Source: Betaproteobacteria bacterium
GTDB lineage: Bacteria; Pseudomonadota; Gammaproteobacteria; Burkholderiales; Casimicrobiaceae
Direction: 5' to 3'
NCBI GenBank assembly: GCA_013298765.1
Contig: JAAFJA010000018.1
Location: 1 to 58,290 of the forward strand
DNA length: 58,290 nt
Shown here: positions 18,193 to 27,769 of the stretch, in pieces
How positions within the stretch are numbered: position 1 is the stretch's first letter
Layout of the letters: every line of letters begins with the position of its first letter
Translations under genes and position numbers: made by a program
Notes under the pieces: generated by a model
Databases searched by the model: none
What the model was told of the DNA's origin: nothing
Seen by the model: the letters and a program-made list of their open reading frames with translations, nothing else

Positions 18193-18720
18193 ATGTCCCG
18201 AAGAGATTCTCAATCTACACCATTAAACGTGATCGCCCCGATGCAGAGGGGCGAGGCGCTTGATTACGGCGTACTCGATACATTGTTGGGATACTCTCTT
18301 CGCCGCGCCCAAAATGGCCTTTATCTACATTTCTCAAGAGCGGCGAGCGATCCGGAAATCACGCCACAGCGCTATGCCGCGCTGGTGTTGATTGATCGCA
18401 ACCCGGGAATTGGTCAAACCGTTTTGGGTGAAGCAATGGGCATTAACCGCTCTGGTGCAATGCGACTGGTTGATTGGTTTGAAGCGCGCGAGCTGGCAGT
18501 GAGGATTAGTCAGTCTCAGGATGCGCGGCGATGGGGCGTGAAGCTCACGCCGCAAGGCAAAAAAACCGTTGCCACCATGACCGAGGCCGTGCGCGAGCAC
18601 GATGCTGCGTTGACAGCGCTTCTCGGCGGCGACGGTGAAACACTAAAGCGATTGCTGGATCAGCTCGCCGACCTGACCAACCGCGCCACCTCAATCGCCA
18701 AAGTGAGCGATGAAACCTGA
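18193..18720 (+). CDS. MarR-family transcriptional regulator
   Basis: A winged-helix repressor of about 175 residues, dimeric in the family, usually released by a small aromatic ligand. The recognition helix region reads ITPQRYAALVLIDRNPGIGQTVLGEAMGI and the wing SQDARRWGVKLTPQGKK. ATG 18193 is preferred over an upstream in-frame ATG at 18127 because the first 22 residues are Pro/Arg-rich and unlike the family. It is divergent from the FAD monooxygenase, its likely target. It is followed 3 bp later by the DUF167 gene, so these probably share a transcript. Confidence 0.88.
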   Translation: MSRRDSQSTPLNVIAPMQRGEALDYGVLDTLLGYSLRRAQNGLYLHFSRAASDPEITPQRYAALVLIDRNPGIGQTVLGEAMGINRSGAMRLVDWFEARELAVRISQSQDARRWGVKLTPQGKKTVATMTEAVREHDAALTALLGGDGETLKRLLDQLADLTNRATSIAKVSDET

Positions 18721-18723
18721 GTC

Positions 18724-18963
18724 ATGCGCCGCATTCAAGTCAAGGTTAAGCCATCGGCGAAACATAGCAAACTCGAAATCCAGACGGACGTTAACGGCGA
18801 ATCCATCTGGGTTGCTCATGTGAAAGCGCCGCCGATCGACGGGCGTGCGAATGAGGCGTTAATCGAGTTACTGGCATCACATTTCAGCGTGAAAAAACAA
18901 TCAGTGCGCGTGGTGACTGGTCAAAGTGCACGATTAAAACGAATTGAAATTGCAGATGAATAG
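18724..18963 (+). CDS. DUF167 (YggU-like) family protein
   Basis: A 79-residue single-domain protein. The motif [16 protein letters not shown] and the closing part [16 protein letters not shown] are the classical DUF167 signature, an alpha/beta fold of unknown function that is widely conserved. The gene lies 3 bp after marR and its last codons overlap the recQ start (ATG 18956), so it is part of a tight marR-DUF167-recQ run. Confidence 0.92.
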   Translation: MRRIQVKVKPSAKHSKLEIQTDVNGESIWVAHVKAPPIDGRANEALIELLASHFSVKKQSVRVVTGQSARLKRIEIADE

Positions 18964-20842
18964 CAGCGTTTCGAGCCCCTCATCCACTGTCGCTCACGAT
19001 GCACTCGCAACGTTGAAACGCGTGTATGGCTACACAAGCTTTCGCGGCGCGCAACGGGAGATTGTTGATTGCGTGGTCGCGGGGGAAGACGCGCTGGTGT
19101 TGATGCCCACGGGCGGAGGCAAGTCGCTTTGCTATCAGCTGCCTGCGCTATTGCGCGACGGGGTCGCAATCGTTGTTTCGCCTCTGATTGCGCTCATGCA
19201 GGATCAAGTTGACGCGCTCACGGCGCTAGGCGTATCGGCAAGTTTCTTAAATTCGTCGTTGAGCCTAGACGAGGCTCGCAGCGTCGAGCAACGCGTTGCT
19301 CGCGGAGAGGTGAAACTGCTCTACGTTGCGCCTGAACGGCTCAACACGGAGCGATTTCTTGCGCTTCTCGATTCGCTCTCAAACGCGAACAAAATTGCGC
19401 TCTTTGCCATTGACGAGGCACACTGCGTCTCGCAATGGGGCCACGATTTCCGAAGCGATTATCTGGAGCTGACAATACTCCACACCCGCTTCCCACAGGT
19501 TCCACGCATTGCCCTCACCGCCACCGCCGACGAAGCGACGCGCGCCGAAATCCGCACTAAGCTGCAGCTCGAAAACGCAAAACAATTTGTTTCAAGCTTT
19601 GATCGACCCAACATTCACTATGCCGTCACAGACCGCTCGGATGAACGCGATCAGTTGATTGACTTTCTGGATGCGCACGCCCACGAGGCAGGCATTGTTT
19701 ATTGTCTTTCACGAAGCAAGGTGGAAGACATCGCGAGCTTTCTGCGCACGAAGGGCTACAACGCACTGCCGTATCACGCAGGGCTCGATGCTCAAACGCG
19801 ACGTGATCACCAAGCGCGCTTTCTTCGCGAAGACGCGGTTGTCATCGTTGCAACGATTGCATTCGGCATGGGGATCGACAAACCCGACGTGCGCTTCGTC
19901 GTCCATCTCGATTTGCCGAAGAGCATTGAAGGCTATTACCAAGAAACGGGGCGCGCGGGCCGCGACGGCGAACCCGCCCACGCGATAATGGTGTACGGGC
20001 TCGGTGATGTGGTGAAGCAGTTGCGATTTATCGAAGATTCCGACGCCGGGGATGAGTTCAAGCGCTTGCAGAAGTCGCGCCTTGATCGCTTGCTCGCGCT
20101 CGCGGAAACCACAGCCTGTCGGCGCGCGATTTTGCTCGACTATTTCGGCGAAGCGCAGCCCAACGGTTATCGCTGCATGAATTGCGATAACTGTAATGAT
20201 CCGCCGGATACGTGGGACGCCACGCGGGCAGCGCAAATGCTGCTATCAACCGCGGTGCGTACGGGTCAATATTTTGGTGGCGCTCATTTGATCGATGTGC
20301 TTCGTGGCAGCAAAAGCGAAAAAGTGCTGGCGCGTGGGCACGACCAGCTCCCGGTCTATGGCATCGGCAACGGTATCGATGCGGATACATGGCGAGCGGT
20401 GATTCGCCAGCTAGTCGCCCGTGGCCTCCTGCATGCGGATAGCGAAGCTTATGGCGCGCTGAAGCTCACCGAGCTTGCGCGCCCGCTCTTGCGCGGTGAG
20501 ACGAGCTTGTTCATGCGGCCAATTGCATCCAAGCAGGAGCGCCGCGCGAAGACGATTCGCAGCAAAGCTGAAAGCCTTAAACGCGCTCGGCGCACGGATG
20601 AGGATGAAGCGCTCACAAGCGATGCGCAAGCGCGCTTCGCGGCTTTGAAGACTTGGCGAACGGCGCAAGCCAATGCAGCAAACGTACCCGCGTTTGTGGT
20701 CTTCTCAGATGCGACGCTTCGCGCGATTGCGCGCGCCGCGCCCGTCACACGCGAAGCGCTGCTCTCCGTTTCGGGGGTTGGCGAGGCGAAGCTCGCTCGC
20801 TACGGCGATGAGCTTCTAGCGCTGGTTGATTCGCTCCGCTGA
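18956..20842 (+). CDS. recQ: ATP-dependent DNA helicase RecQ
   Basis: A 3'-5' DNA helicase for recombination and repair, about 628 residues. Walker A is [16 protein letters not shown]; the DEAH box is [16 protein letters not shown]; motif VI is [10 protein letters not shown]. The zinc site is present (Cys in TACRRAILL and in [11 protein letters not shown]), followed by the RQC winged helix, and a C-terminal HRDC domain ends [18 protein letters not shown]. The start at 18956 overlaps the DUF167 stop. All domains are intact. Confidence 0.96.
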   Translation: MNSSVSSPSSTVAHDALATLKRVYGYTSFRGAQREIVDCVVAGEDALVLMPTGGGKSLCYQLPALLRDGVAIVVSPLIALMQDQVDALTALGVSASFLNSSLSLDEARSVEQRVARGEVKLLYVAPERLNTERFLALLDSLSNANKIALFAIDEAHCVSQWGHDFRSDYLELTILHTRFPQVPRIALTATADEATRAEIRTKLQLENAKQFVSSFDRPNIHYAVTDRSDERDQLIDFLDAHAHEAGIVYCLSRSKVEDIASFLRTKGYNALPYHAGLDAQTRRDHQARFLREDAVVIVATIAFGMGIDKPDVRFVVHLDLPKSIEGYYQETGRAGRDGEPAHAIMVYGLGDVVKQLRFIEDSDAGDEFKRLQKSRLDRLLALAETTACRRAILLDYFGEAQPNGYRCMNCDNCNDPPDTWDATRAAQMLLSTAVRTGQYFGGAHLIDVLRGSKSEKVLARGHDQLPVYGIGNGIDADTWRAVIRQLVARGLLHADSEAYGALKLTELARPLLRGETSLFMRPIASKQERRAKTIRSKAESLKRARRTDEDEALTSDAQARFAALKTWRTAQANAANVPAFVVFSDATLRAIARAAPVTREALLSVSGVGEAKLARYGDELLALVDSLR

Positions 20843-20853
20843 AGCGGCTTCGA

Positions 20854-21417
20854 TTACGCGGGTGGCTTTCGTGGCGCACCTGCGGCTGACTCCGGTTCTT
20901 TCAAATCTTCCCAAGTGAGGCGCCGACTTAGCCAAGACTTCGGCCGAAGCCAAATGATCAATCCCATGATCGGCCAGTAAACCGCGTGGAATACCCATCC
21001 ACCGTAGAGCGCGCTCCACGCGTGACTGCTCAGCGATTTTGAGAACGTCCGCTCGCCGGCGCGCTCCATGCGAAGCAAAACACCCGTGGTCGGCGAAAGC
21101 CCCACCAGCGAGGCGAGCGAAGGGAAGCTCGAATAGCGAACGGTCGCCTCGCCCGAGACCATGTGCTTTTCGCGGCACGCATGCGGCGCACCCAGGAAAT
21201 CGGCGCGACAAAGCAGCCGTTGGTCGCCGATCGCAACCACTGGCGCACAGGTGATCAAGCAGACTTCGGCGCGCGAAACAACGCCGGTGAGCGTCTTCGG
21301 CTCAGGTTTCAATATCGGAATCGCGCTCCAGAGCGTGAGTAGCAGGGGCGGGCTCGCAACGGCTGCAATGCGCAGCGCGCGTCGCAGCTTCAAGCTCATA
21401 GTAATTCCGAAGGGCAT
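20854..21417 (-). CDS. Membrane protein of unknown function
   Basis: A 187-residue protein with an N-terminal membrane helix (about 18-36), a soluble extracytoplasmic part containing four or five cysteines (VCLITCAP, LLCRADF, PHACREKH), a second helix around residues 137-155 (VFHAVYWPIMGLIIWL) and a basic, Pro-rich tail. The middle part resembles no family that I know. The start may be the second ATG at 21399. It is convergent with recQ and upstream of nothing on its strand. Confidence 0.6.
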   Translation of the reverse strand: MPFGITMSLKLRRALRIAAVASPPLLLTLWSAIPILKPEPKTLTGVVSRAEVCLITCAPVVAIGDQRLLCRADFLGAPHACREKHMVSGEATVRYSSFPSLASLVGLSPTTGVLLRMERAGERTFSKSLSSHAWSALYGGWVFHAVYWPIMGLIIWLRPKSWLSRRLTWEDLKEPESAAGAPRKPPA

Positions 21418-21456
21418 GTGCGCAAGTTTAGCGGCGCACGTTGCCGTGTGCGCCGA

Positions 21457-22548
21457 TCAGTCAAACACGGGCGATTCAACACCTAGAACTTCATGCAGCT
21501 TGGTAGAGGTCGTCGTGTATTGCAGCTTCACGGTCTTCTCAGGGAAGATGTATTTCGCAGCGCCGAATGCGGCGAGTGCAGCCTCATGGAAGCCTGACAA
21601 GATGAGCTTTTTCTTGCCCGGATAAGTGTTGATATCGCCTACTGCAAAAAGGCCCGGAATGTTCGTCTCAAATTTCTCAGTATCAACCTTCACCTGGCGC
21701 TTCTCGATGTCAAGACCCCATTCGGCAATCGGGCCGAGACGCGGCGAAAGCCCAAAGAACGCGAGCAAGTAGTCAAGCGGCAAACGGCGGGTTACGCCAT
21801 CCAACGAGGTGATCTTAATTTCGGTGATCTTGCCATCGGCTGCTTCGAAGCCGGTGAATTGCCCGGTGATGTGCATCATCTCCTGATTTGCGACGAGCGC
21901 TCTCATCTTGGCCACGCTTGCCGGTGCGGCGCGGAAATCATCACGGCGATGAACGAGCGTGACGCTGTTCGCGATCGGTTGAAGGTTCAGCGCCCAATCG
22001 AGCGCGGAGTCTCCACCACCCAGCACGACGACGTCTTTACCGGCGTACTTTTGCGGGTCGCGAACGCGGTACGCAACCTGCCCGATTGCCTCAAACTCAC
22101 TAATGCCTTCGACCTTCGGCTTTCGCGGGGTGAAGGCCCCGACACCGCCTGCAACAAAAATCGTTTTAGCTATAAATTGCGTGCCTGCCCCAGTAGAAAC
22201 GTCGAAACGGCCATCTTCCCGTTTGGCAACACTCGATACCTCTTGACCGAGATGAAACGTGGGCTTGAACGGTTCGCACTGCTTAAGAAGCCCTTCGGTC
22301 AGCTCTTTCCCAGTACAAACTGGAATCGCCGGAATGTCGTAAATCGGCTTATCCGGATAAAGCTCAATGGGCTGGCCGCCTGGCTGCGAGAGCGAATCGA
22401 CGATATGCGCTTTTATCTCGAGCAACCCCAGTTCAAAAATCTGGAACAGCCCCACAGGACCGGCCCCCACAATCAAGGCGTCGGCTTCGATGGGCGAGTT
22501 TGAGGAGGCCACAGCAGCCGGGATCGCCGGATTAACGCTCATATCCAT
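21457..22548 (-). CDS. Ferredoxin/flavodoxin-NADP reductase, thioredoxin-reductase-like type
   Basis: A flavoprotein of 363 residues that exchanges electrons between NADPH and ferredoxin. FAD site: [22 protein letters not shown] site: [13 protein letters not shown]; closing FAD motif: [14 protein letters not shown]. It lacks the CxxC redox pair of thioredoxin reductase, which assigns it to the YumC-type FNR group. The conserved [18 protein letters not shown] segment supports this. It is monocistronic. A 15-bp inverted repeat (22654-22668) lies about 105 bp upstream. Confidence 0.92.
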   Translation of the reverse strand: MDMSVNPAIPAAVASSNSPIEADALIVGAGPVGLFQIFELGLLEIKAHIVDSLSQPGGQPIELYPDKPIYDIPAIPVCTGKELTEGLLKQCEPFKPTFHLGQEVSSVAKREDGRFDVSTGAGTQFIAKTIFVAGGVGAFTPRKPKVEGISEFEAIGQVAYRVRDPQKYAGKDVVVLGGGDSALDWALNLQPIANSVTLVHRRDDFRAAPASVAKMRALVANQEMMHITGQFTGFEAADGKITEIKITSLDGVTRRLPLDYLLAFFGLSPRLGPIAEWGLDIEKRQVKVDTEKFETNIPGLFAVGDINTYPGKKKLILSGFHEAALAAFGAAKYIFPEKTVKLQYTTTSTKLHEVLGVESPVFD

Positions 22549-22853
22549 TCTTTTTGAGGCAACGCCACAGATACCGCGGCGTCAATTGGTGTTGCAATGC
22601 AGAAATTTTAGGCGGCAAATCGTTACATGAACCTTGATTTAGCGCACTAAAACATTCCGATTTGGAATAACGAAACCTGAAGGTACTAGCGCGAGCGACT
22701 AGAGAAACGCTGAATAAGTCTCCGCGGTTCGACGCGCGGCGGATTGGGATGAGCTCGAAGCCCAAACCCGCCGATGCGACGGACGTGAGAGACTTCTGCA
22801 GTGTTTCCCTCGCACCTCGGAGGTAGGAAGAGTCGAGATTCGTCCAGTTCGGT
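22549..22853. promoter_or_regulatory. Intergenic region with an ATTCC-N5-GGAAT repeat
   Basis: About 305 bp between two minus-strand genes. The only clear element is ATTCCGATTTGGAAT at 22654-22668, an exact inverted repeat with 5-bp arms upstream of the FNR gene. The rest (22690-22850) is GC-rich with no coding pattern or strong hairpin. Confidence 0.35.
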
Positions 22854-23609
22854 CTAATCTAAATCAATCAGCTTATCGATGGCTTGCGTGTCCACCGAGG
22901 GGCCGCGAAGCGAAGTGCAGTCAACGCCTTGCTTTTCAAGCGCGCTACAAATCTTATTGAGCCGCGCATCCAGCTCCGCCGAATGGTCTAGCAACTTATG
23001 GATCGCCTGAACCAGCGGATCATCCAAGTCCGCCGAAATCCCGTAAGCAGAAAAACCCATTTTTTGCGCAGTCGCCTCGCGTTTTTCTTTTACCTCTGCG
23101 GTAATGATGCGCGCAGGGATACCTACCGCCGTTGCGCCGGGTGGAACAGGTTTCAACACCACCGAGTTTGATCCGACACGCGCGCCTTCACCCACAGTGA
23201 AGGAGCCGAGCACCTTGGCACCCGCAGACACGATCACGCCCTTGGCGAGGGTTGGATGACGTTTCGCGCCTTTGTCGAGCGAGGTTCCGCCGAGCGTCAC
23301 ACCCTGATAAATCGTGCAGTCGTCGTGCACTTCGGCGGTCTCGCCAATAACGATGCCCATGCCGTGGTCGATAAACACGCGGCGACCAATGAACGCACCT
23401 GGGTGGATTTCAATGCCCGTGAAGAAACGTGAACAGTGCGAAACCCAGCGCGCGAGGCTTTTGAAATTGCCGCGCCAAAGCGCATTCGCGATCCGATGAA
23501 AGCGAATCGCATGAAAACCTGGATAAGAAAAAATGACATCAAACGCCGTACGGGCCGCTGGGTCCTTGGCTTTGATCGCGGCGATGTCTTCGCGGAGGCT
23601 GGCGAACAT
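22854..23609 (-). CDS. cysE: Serine O-acetyltransferase
   Basis: Transfers acetyl from acetyl-CoA to L-serine, the first step of cysteine synthesis. It has 251 residues. The N-terminal helical part contains DPAARTAFDVIFSYPGFHAI. The left-handed beta-helix then carries the catalytic DHGMGIVIGETAEV and the motif GVTLGGTS with KRHPTL. It is close to the EpsC-type short N-terminus form. The C-terminal tail ends IDKLIDLD, where the last residues normally bind cysteine synthase; the usual terminal Ile is not at the very end here. It is convergent with nothing; iclR lies upstream on the same strand. Confidence 0.95.
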   Translation of the reverse strand: MFASLREDIAAIKAKDPAARTAFDVIFSYPGFHAIRFHRIANALWRGNFKSLARWVSHCSRFFTGIEIHPGAFIGRRVFIDHGMGIVIGETAEVHDDCTIYQGVTLGGTSLDKGAKRHPTLAKGVIVSAGAKVLGSFTVGEGARVGSNSVVLKPVPPGATAVGIPARIITAEVKEKREATAQKMGFSAYGISADLDDPLVQAIHKLLDHSAELDARLNKICSALEKQGVDCTSLRGPSVDTQAIDKLIDLD

Positions 23610-23692
23610 GTGAATTGACTTTTCAGAGACGTGCGCGAAGTGTATTGCGCTGCAATAGGCACGTTATACGTAGGGGCACGCGCGGGTGGCGG

Positions 23693-24463
23693 TTACACCG
23701 CTCCCAACCTCACACTCACACGCCCGGCCGAATCAAGGCAAGCGGATGCTAACGTGCTATCCCAACTTGCATCGAATTCGGCGTTCGGCCCCAATACAGT
23801 AATCGCAAGCGCTATATTTCCGTTGTGATCGAAGACCGGAGCGGAAAACGCATTAATGCCTGGCAGTGGATAGCCCTCAGCGCGGGCGAGTCCGCGTTTT
23901 CTCACGCTTGCGAGCGTGGCATCAAGTCCCGCAAGCGTCTTTTTCACGGCGGCTCTTTGCTTCGTATCGCCGTAGGTTGAATTCAGCGCAGCCTCCACGA
24001 GATTTTTCGGGAGAAATGCGGCGAACACGTGGCCCGTCGCCGTGGCGGTGAGCGACATCACAGTACCGGTGCGCATGTTGATATGGATTGGGCGCACCGA
24101 TTGTTGATAACGCACGATCGTTGGGCCATAGTTGCCCCACACGGCGATGGCCACTGATTGCCCCGTGCGCTCGGCTAGCTCACTCATCTCGTGCGCAGCG
24201 AGTTTCACGGCATCGAGGCGATTCAAACTGGCCAAGCCAAGCTGCAGTGAGAGCGCGCCCAAGTCGTAGCGCCCCGTCTCGGCATCCTGCTCCATCAGCC
24301 CAAGCTTACAAAAACTAACCAGATAGGCGTGGGCTTTCGCGGGTGGCATTTCTGCGGCCATCGCAATATCCTTAAGCATCATCGGGCCGCTCGATACCGC
24401 GAGCGCTTGCAGCAGACGCCCGCCGACGTCGATCGATTGAATACCGCGCTGTTCTTTCACCAT
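23693..24463 (-). CDS. IclR-family transcriptional regulator
   Basis: A 256-residue regulator with an N-terminal winged helix (GPMMLKDIAMAAEMPPAKAHAYLVSFCKLGLM, about residues 26-57) and the IclR effector domain. The effector domain has GTVMSLTATATGHVFAAF and the closing DHNGNIALAITVLGPNAEFD stretch. It is divergent from the MBL-hmgA-fahA block, with an imperfect 28-bp palindrome between, so it is likely the homogentisate pathway regulator (HmgR-like). The ligand is unknown. Confidence 0.9.
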   Translation of the reverse strand: MVKEQRGIQSIDVGGRLLQALAVSSGPMMLKDIAMAAEMPPAKAHAYLVSFCKLGLMEQDAETGRYDLGALSLQLGLASLNRLDAVKLAAHEMSELAERTGQSVAIAVWGNYGPTIVRYQQSVRPIHINMRTGTVMSLTATATGHVFAAFLPKNLVEAALNSTYGDTKQRAAVKKTLAGLDATLASVRKRGLARAEGYPLPGINAFSAPVFDHNGNIALAITVLGPNAEFDASWDSTLASACLDSAGRVSVRLGAV

Positions 24464-24500
24464 AGCTTGCCTGAGCGAAAACGCAAAAGGGTTGCGATTC

Positions 24501-24528
24501 GTTAATAATAAACGCGTTTACTTTTAAC
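24501..24528. promoter_or_regulatory. 28-bp imperfect palindrome, probable IclR operator
   Basis: Arms 24501-24514 and 24515-24528 match at 12 of 14 positions, with the perfect core TAAACGCGTTTA (24509-24520) and outer GTTAA/TTAAC. It sits between the IclR gene and the catabolic genes, 38 bp from the regulator's start. Size and symmetry fit IclR-family binding. Confidence 0.6.
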
Positions 24529-24611
24529 AAATTCTCTCGTAGCATTCAAGATAGTGCTGTCGCGCCTTGCGCCTTTCGCCATTTGCTGGCGTTCGTTTCT
24601 CTCTCAAACTC

Positions 24612-25571
24612 ATGTCCAACGAAAAAAAATTCGCCTCGCAAGCTGACCTAGAAGTCAAAAAAGTGAGCTTCGACAAGCTCTCTGACAACGCCTACGCGTA
24701 CACCGCCGAGGGCGATCCGAATACGGGCATTGTCGTTGGCGACAACGCGGTGATGGTGATCGACACCCAGGCCACGCCCGTGATGGCGCAAGATGTGATT
24801 CGCCGTATCCGCGAAGTGACCGATAAGCCAATCAAGTATGTGGTGATGTCGCACTATCACGCCGTTCGTGTGCTGGGTGCATCGGCGTACAAAGCAGATC
24901 ACATCATTGCCTCGCGCGACACCTACGATTTGATTGTTGAGCGTGGAGAACAAGATAAAGCGAGCGAAATCGGCCGTTTTCCGCGGCTCTTCCAAGCCGT
25001 TGAATCGGTGCCGCCGGGCATGACCTGGCCCACCATCACCTTCCAAACCGAGATGACCGTATGGCTCGGTTCTCTCGAAGTGAAGATCATCCAGCTCGGG
25101 CGTGGCCATACCAAGGGCGATACCGTAGTGTGGTTGCCATCACAAAAGATTCTCTTCTCGGGCGATCTCGTGGAATTCGAAGCGACCCCCTACGCGGGCG
25201 ACGCCTACTACGAAGATTGGCCCGCAACGCTTGACGCCATCGCTGCGCTCAAACCGGAAAAACTTGTTCCCGGTCGTGGTGCGGCATTGCAAACGCCGGA
25301 TCAAGTGGCCGCTGGCCTGCGCGGTACCAAAGAATTCGTGAGCGATCTCTACGCGAACGTAAAAGCAGGCGCGGTGAAGGGTGAAGATTTGAAGGCGGTC
25401 TACAAGCGAACCTACGACGCGCTGAAACCGAAATACGGACACTGGGTGATCTTCGATCACTGCATGCCGTTCGACGTTACCCGCGCGTATGACCTCGCAA
25501 CCGGTCACACGCATCCGCGCATTTGGACCGCGGAGCGTGACATTGAAATGTGGAAGGCGATGGAGGGATAG
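24612..25571 (+). CDS. MBL-fold hydrolase-like protein with altered metal motif
   Basis: A 319-residue metallo-beta-lactamase-fold protein. The central motif is SHYHAVRVLGAS where the family normally has HxHxDH: the first two His remain, but the Asp and third His are Val and Arg. Later ligands are visible: GRGHTKGDTVVWLP (His), FSGDLVE (Asp). The C-terminal part includes FDHCMPFDVTRAYD. The start at ATG 24612 is preferred over 24567 because the shorter N-terminus (MSNEKKFAS) fits the fold. It heads the block that leads to hmgA and fahA. A mono-metal hydrolase or non-enzymatic role is inference. Confidence 0.85.
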   Translation: MSNEKKFASQADLEVKKVSFDKLSDNAYAYTAEGDPNTGIVVGDNAVMVIDTQATPVMAQDVIRRIREVTDKPIKYVVMSHYHAVRVLGASAYKADHIIASRDTYDLIVERGEQDKASEIGRFPRLFQAVESVPPGMTWPTITFQTEMTVWLGSLEVKIIQLGRGHTKGDTVVWLPSQKILFSGDLVEFEATPYAGDAYYEDWPATLDAIAALKPEKLVPGRGAALQTPDQVAAGLRGTKEFVSDLYANVKAGAVKGEDLKAVYKRTYDALKPKYGHWVIFDHCMPFDVTRAYDLATGHTHPRIWTAERDIEMWKAMEG

Positions 25572-25576
25572 GGACT

Positions 25577-25803
25577 CCCTCTCCCGCAGTGCGGGGTGAA
25601 GGCGGGGTTTCGGATCGCATGCGATCCGCCGCCGAAACGGCGAGCGCATACTTGCGCGAGTGCGCTCTGCAAGAGAGGGTCGGGGTGAGGGCGGTCGACG
25701 AGTTAAACCGACTAAACGTTTCGAGATGAATTCGAAAACCCGAACTCTGCGCAATCGCCCTCACCTGCCCTGTCGGGCATCCTCTCCCGCGCTGCGGGAG
25801 AGG
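25577..25803. repeat. Cluster of REP-like palindromic repeats
   Basis: Units built from CCCTCTCCC / GGGAGAGG and GGGTGAGGG / CCCTCACC modules: one from 25577 to about 25692, another from 25756 to 25803. Inside the first is a perfect 18-bp palindrome CGGATCGCATGCGATCCG (25611-25628). The same modules recur at 30578-30704. They lie only between genes of the aromatic block here and can act as 3' ends of the MBL transcript. Confidence 0.75.
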
Positions 25804-25835
25804 AATCCGGAGGAAGATGACCTGCGAATTGAACT

Positions 25836-27419
25836 GTGAACTACCAAACCCAAGAATTCACCTACAGCCGTAGCACTGACCAACGCGCTGCAACCCCCGT
25901 ACGTCACCCAGTCGTGATCGTCGGCGCCGGCCCGGTGGGACTCGCGCTCGCGATTGATCTGGCGCAGCGCGGTCAGAAGGTGGTGGTTCTCGATGACGAC
26001 TTTCGCCTTTCGAGCGGTTCACGCGCCATCTGTTTCGCAAAGCGGACACTCGAGATTTTCGACACGCTCGGCATTGGCGATCAAGCCGTCGCGAAAGGCG
26101 TTTCGTGGAACGTGGGCAAGGTGTTTCATCGCGAAGCGCTCGTCTATCAATTCAATTTGTTGCCCGAACCAGCGCACAAGCACCCGGCGTTCATCAACCT
26201 GCAGCAGTATTACGCTGAAGGATTCCTCGCCGAGCGTGCGGCGCAACTACCGAATATCGATCTACGCTGGAAGAACCGGGTCGTCGCCGTCGACAACGCA
26301 GCGAGCGGAACAACGCTCACGATTGACACGCCAGACGGTGAGTACACAATCATTGCCGACTACTGCGTGGCTTGCGACGGCTCGCGCTCACCGATTCGAA
26401 AGCTGATCGGCGAAGAATCCAAAGGTCAAGTCTTCAAAGATCGCTTTTTGATTGCGGATGTGAAGATGACTGCGCCGTTTCCGACCGAGCGTTGGTTCTG
26501 GTTCGATCCGCCGTTTCATCCGAATCAATCGGTGCTACTGCACAAACAGCCGGACGATGTGTGGCGTATCGATTTTCAGCTTGGATGGGATGCCGATCCC
26601 GAAGAGGAGAAGAAGCCCGAACGCGTGATTCCGCGCGTGCAAGCCTTGCTTGGCAAAGACGTTGAGTTCGAACTGGAGTGGGTGAGCGTCTATACCTTCG
26701 CGTGCACACGGATGCCGAAGTTTCGACATGGCCGCCTATTCTTTTGCGGCGATTCAGCGCACTTGGTGTCGCCCTTCGGCGCGCGCGGCGCGAATTCGGG
26801 TATCCAGGACGCTAACAATCTGGGTTGGAAACTCGATGCGGTATTGCGCGGGCAAGCAAACGAACACTTGCTCGATACCTACGGCGCGGAGCGTGAGTAC
26901 GCCGCTGACGAAAACATACTGAACTCCACCCGTTCCACCGATTTCATCACGCCGAAGAGCGAGATCAGCCGCCTCTTTCGCGACGCCGCGCTCTCGCTCG
27001 CAAAGGATCACGCGTTCGCGCGGCGCATCGTGAATTCGGGGCGGCTGTCGCTACCCTCTTCGTACTTGAATTCATCGCTGAATACGTTGGATGAAGATGC
27101 GTTTGACGGTGGCGTGAAGCCGGGTGCACCCGCGCTCGATGCTCCGATTTCACGAAACGGCGTTAACACCTGGTTCATGAGCGAACTACCGCCATCGTTC
27201 GCGTGCGTCGTCTACAAAGAAAACAACACCGTCGAAGTCTCGCGAATGGACACGGGCGCATCGCAGAACTTCGTCGCCTCGACCGAGTGGATCAGTCGCT
27301 ACGATGCCGCTCCCGGGACGACCTACCTTTTCCGCCCCGATCATCATGTCGCCGCGCGATGGCGCGCCTATGACGCGAGCAAAATCAGTAACGCGGTCCG
27401 CCGCGCGCTCGGACAGTGA
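25836..27419 (+). CDS. FAD-dependent aromatic hydroxylase (MhpA/PheA-like)
   Basis: A 527-residue class A flavin hydroxylase. The FAD Rossmann motif [21 protein letters not shown] lies near residue 26 (shown in part), with DYCVACDGSRSPIR near 180 and LFFCGDSAHLVSPFGARGANSG near 305 in outline. The GTG start at 25836 is the first possible in frame, and the N-terminus YSRSTDQRAATPVRHPV resembles relatives. A short overlapping frame with its own ATG (25817, 18 codons) precedes it. Placed before DUF2783, hmgA and fahA, it likely makes homogentisate or a close hydroxyphenylacetate product; the substrate is inferred. Confidence 0.88.
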   Translation: MNYQTQEFTYSRSTDQRAATPVRHPVVIVGAGPVGLALAIDLAQRGQKVVVLDDDFRLSSGSRAICFAKRTLEIFDTLGIGDQAVAKGVSWNVGKVFHREALVYQFNLLPEPAHKHPAFINLQQYYAEGFLAERAAQLPNIDLRWKNRVVAVDNAASGTTLTIDTPDGEYTIIADYCVACDGSRSPIRKLIGEESKGQVFKDRFLIADVKMTAPFPTERWFWFDPPFHPNQSVLLHKQPDDVWRIDFQLGWDADPEEEKKPERVIPRVQALLGKDVEFELEWVSVYTFACTRMPKFRHGRLFFCGDSAHLVSPFGARGANSGIQDANNLGWKLDAVLRGQANEHLLDTYGAEREYAADENILNSTRSTDFITPKSEISRLFRDAALSLAKDHAFARRIVNSGRLSLPSSYLNSSLNTLDEDAFDGGVKPGAPALDAPISRNGVNTWFMSELPPSFACVVYKENNTVEVSRMDTGASQNFVASTEWISRYDAAPGTTYLFRPDHHVAARWRAYDASKISNAVRRALGQ

Positions 27420-27432
27420 GGAAAACGCAATC

Positions 27433-27639
27433 ATGTTGCTCAACACCGAATCTAATATGCAGGACTTCGACGCGTTCTACGAAGCGCTCATCGAATCACA
27501 TCGCGACCTCACCACAGCACAAAGCCACGAAATGAATGCAAAGCTCGTGTTGCTCCTTGCAAATCACGTCGGTGAGCTCGACGTGGTGCGCGATGCGTTG
27601 CGACGTGCGCGCGAGACGGTGCTTGCGACAAAAGCATGA
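27433..27639 (+). CDS. DUF2783 small protein
   Basis: A 68-residue helical protein. The pattern DFDAFYEALIESHRDL followed by SHEMNAKLVLLLANHVG and LRRARETVL fits DUF2783. The gene starts 14 bp after the hydroxylase stop with a GAGGAAAA ribosome site. These tiny proteins accompany MhpA-like hydroxylases and may be a subunit or stabiliser of them. That role is inferred from adjacency. No catalytic motif is seen. Confidence 0.82.
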   Translation: MLLNTESNMQDFDAFYEALIESHRDLTTAQSHEMNAKLVLLLANHVGELDVVRDALRRARETVLATKA

Positions 27640-27662
27640 CCAGGCTCAGGCGTTAGAAGGTG

Positions 27663-27756
27663 GTAGGTGCGGGCTTGACCGTGCTTTCGGGTTGTAGGCG
27701 ACGACTTGGCGTCGCTCAGGTGAGTTCGAATACAGCGCGGTCAAGCCCGCGCCTAC
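27663..27756. repeat. Intergenic inverted repeat, GTAGGCGCGGGC family (copy 1)
   Basis: Outer arms GTAGGTGCGGGCTTGACC (27663-27680) and GGTCAAGCCCGCGCCTAC (27739-27756) pair with one mismatch. An inner module reads TGTAGGCGACGACTTGGCGT (27693-27712). Both modules recur at 31703-31815 with the inner one inverted. The element fills the DUF2783-hmgA gap and would fold into a long hairpin. Confidence 0.8.
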
Positions 27757-27769
27757 ACAAGAGCAAAAG

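Noticed and set aside
25817-25873. 18-codon upstream frame before the FAD hydroxylase
   Set aside because: The GGAGG site is only 3 bases from its ATG and the peptide is unremarkable; it could be a coupling frame but there is no evidence.
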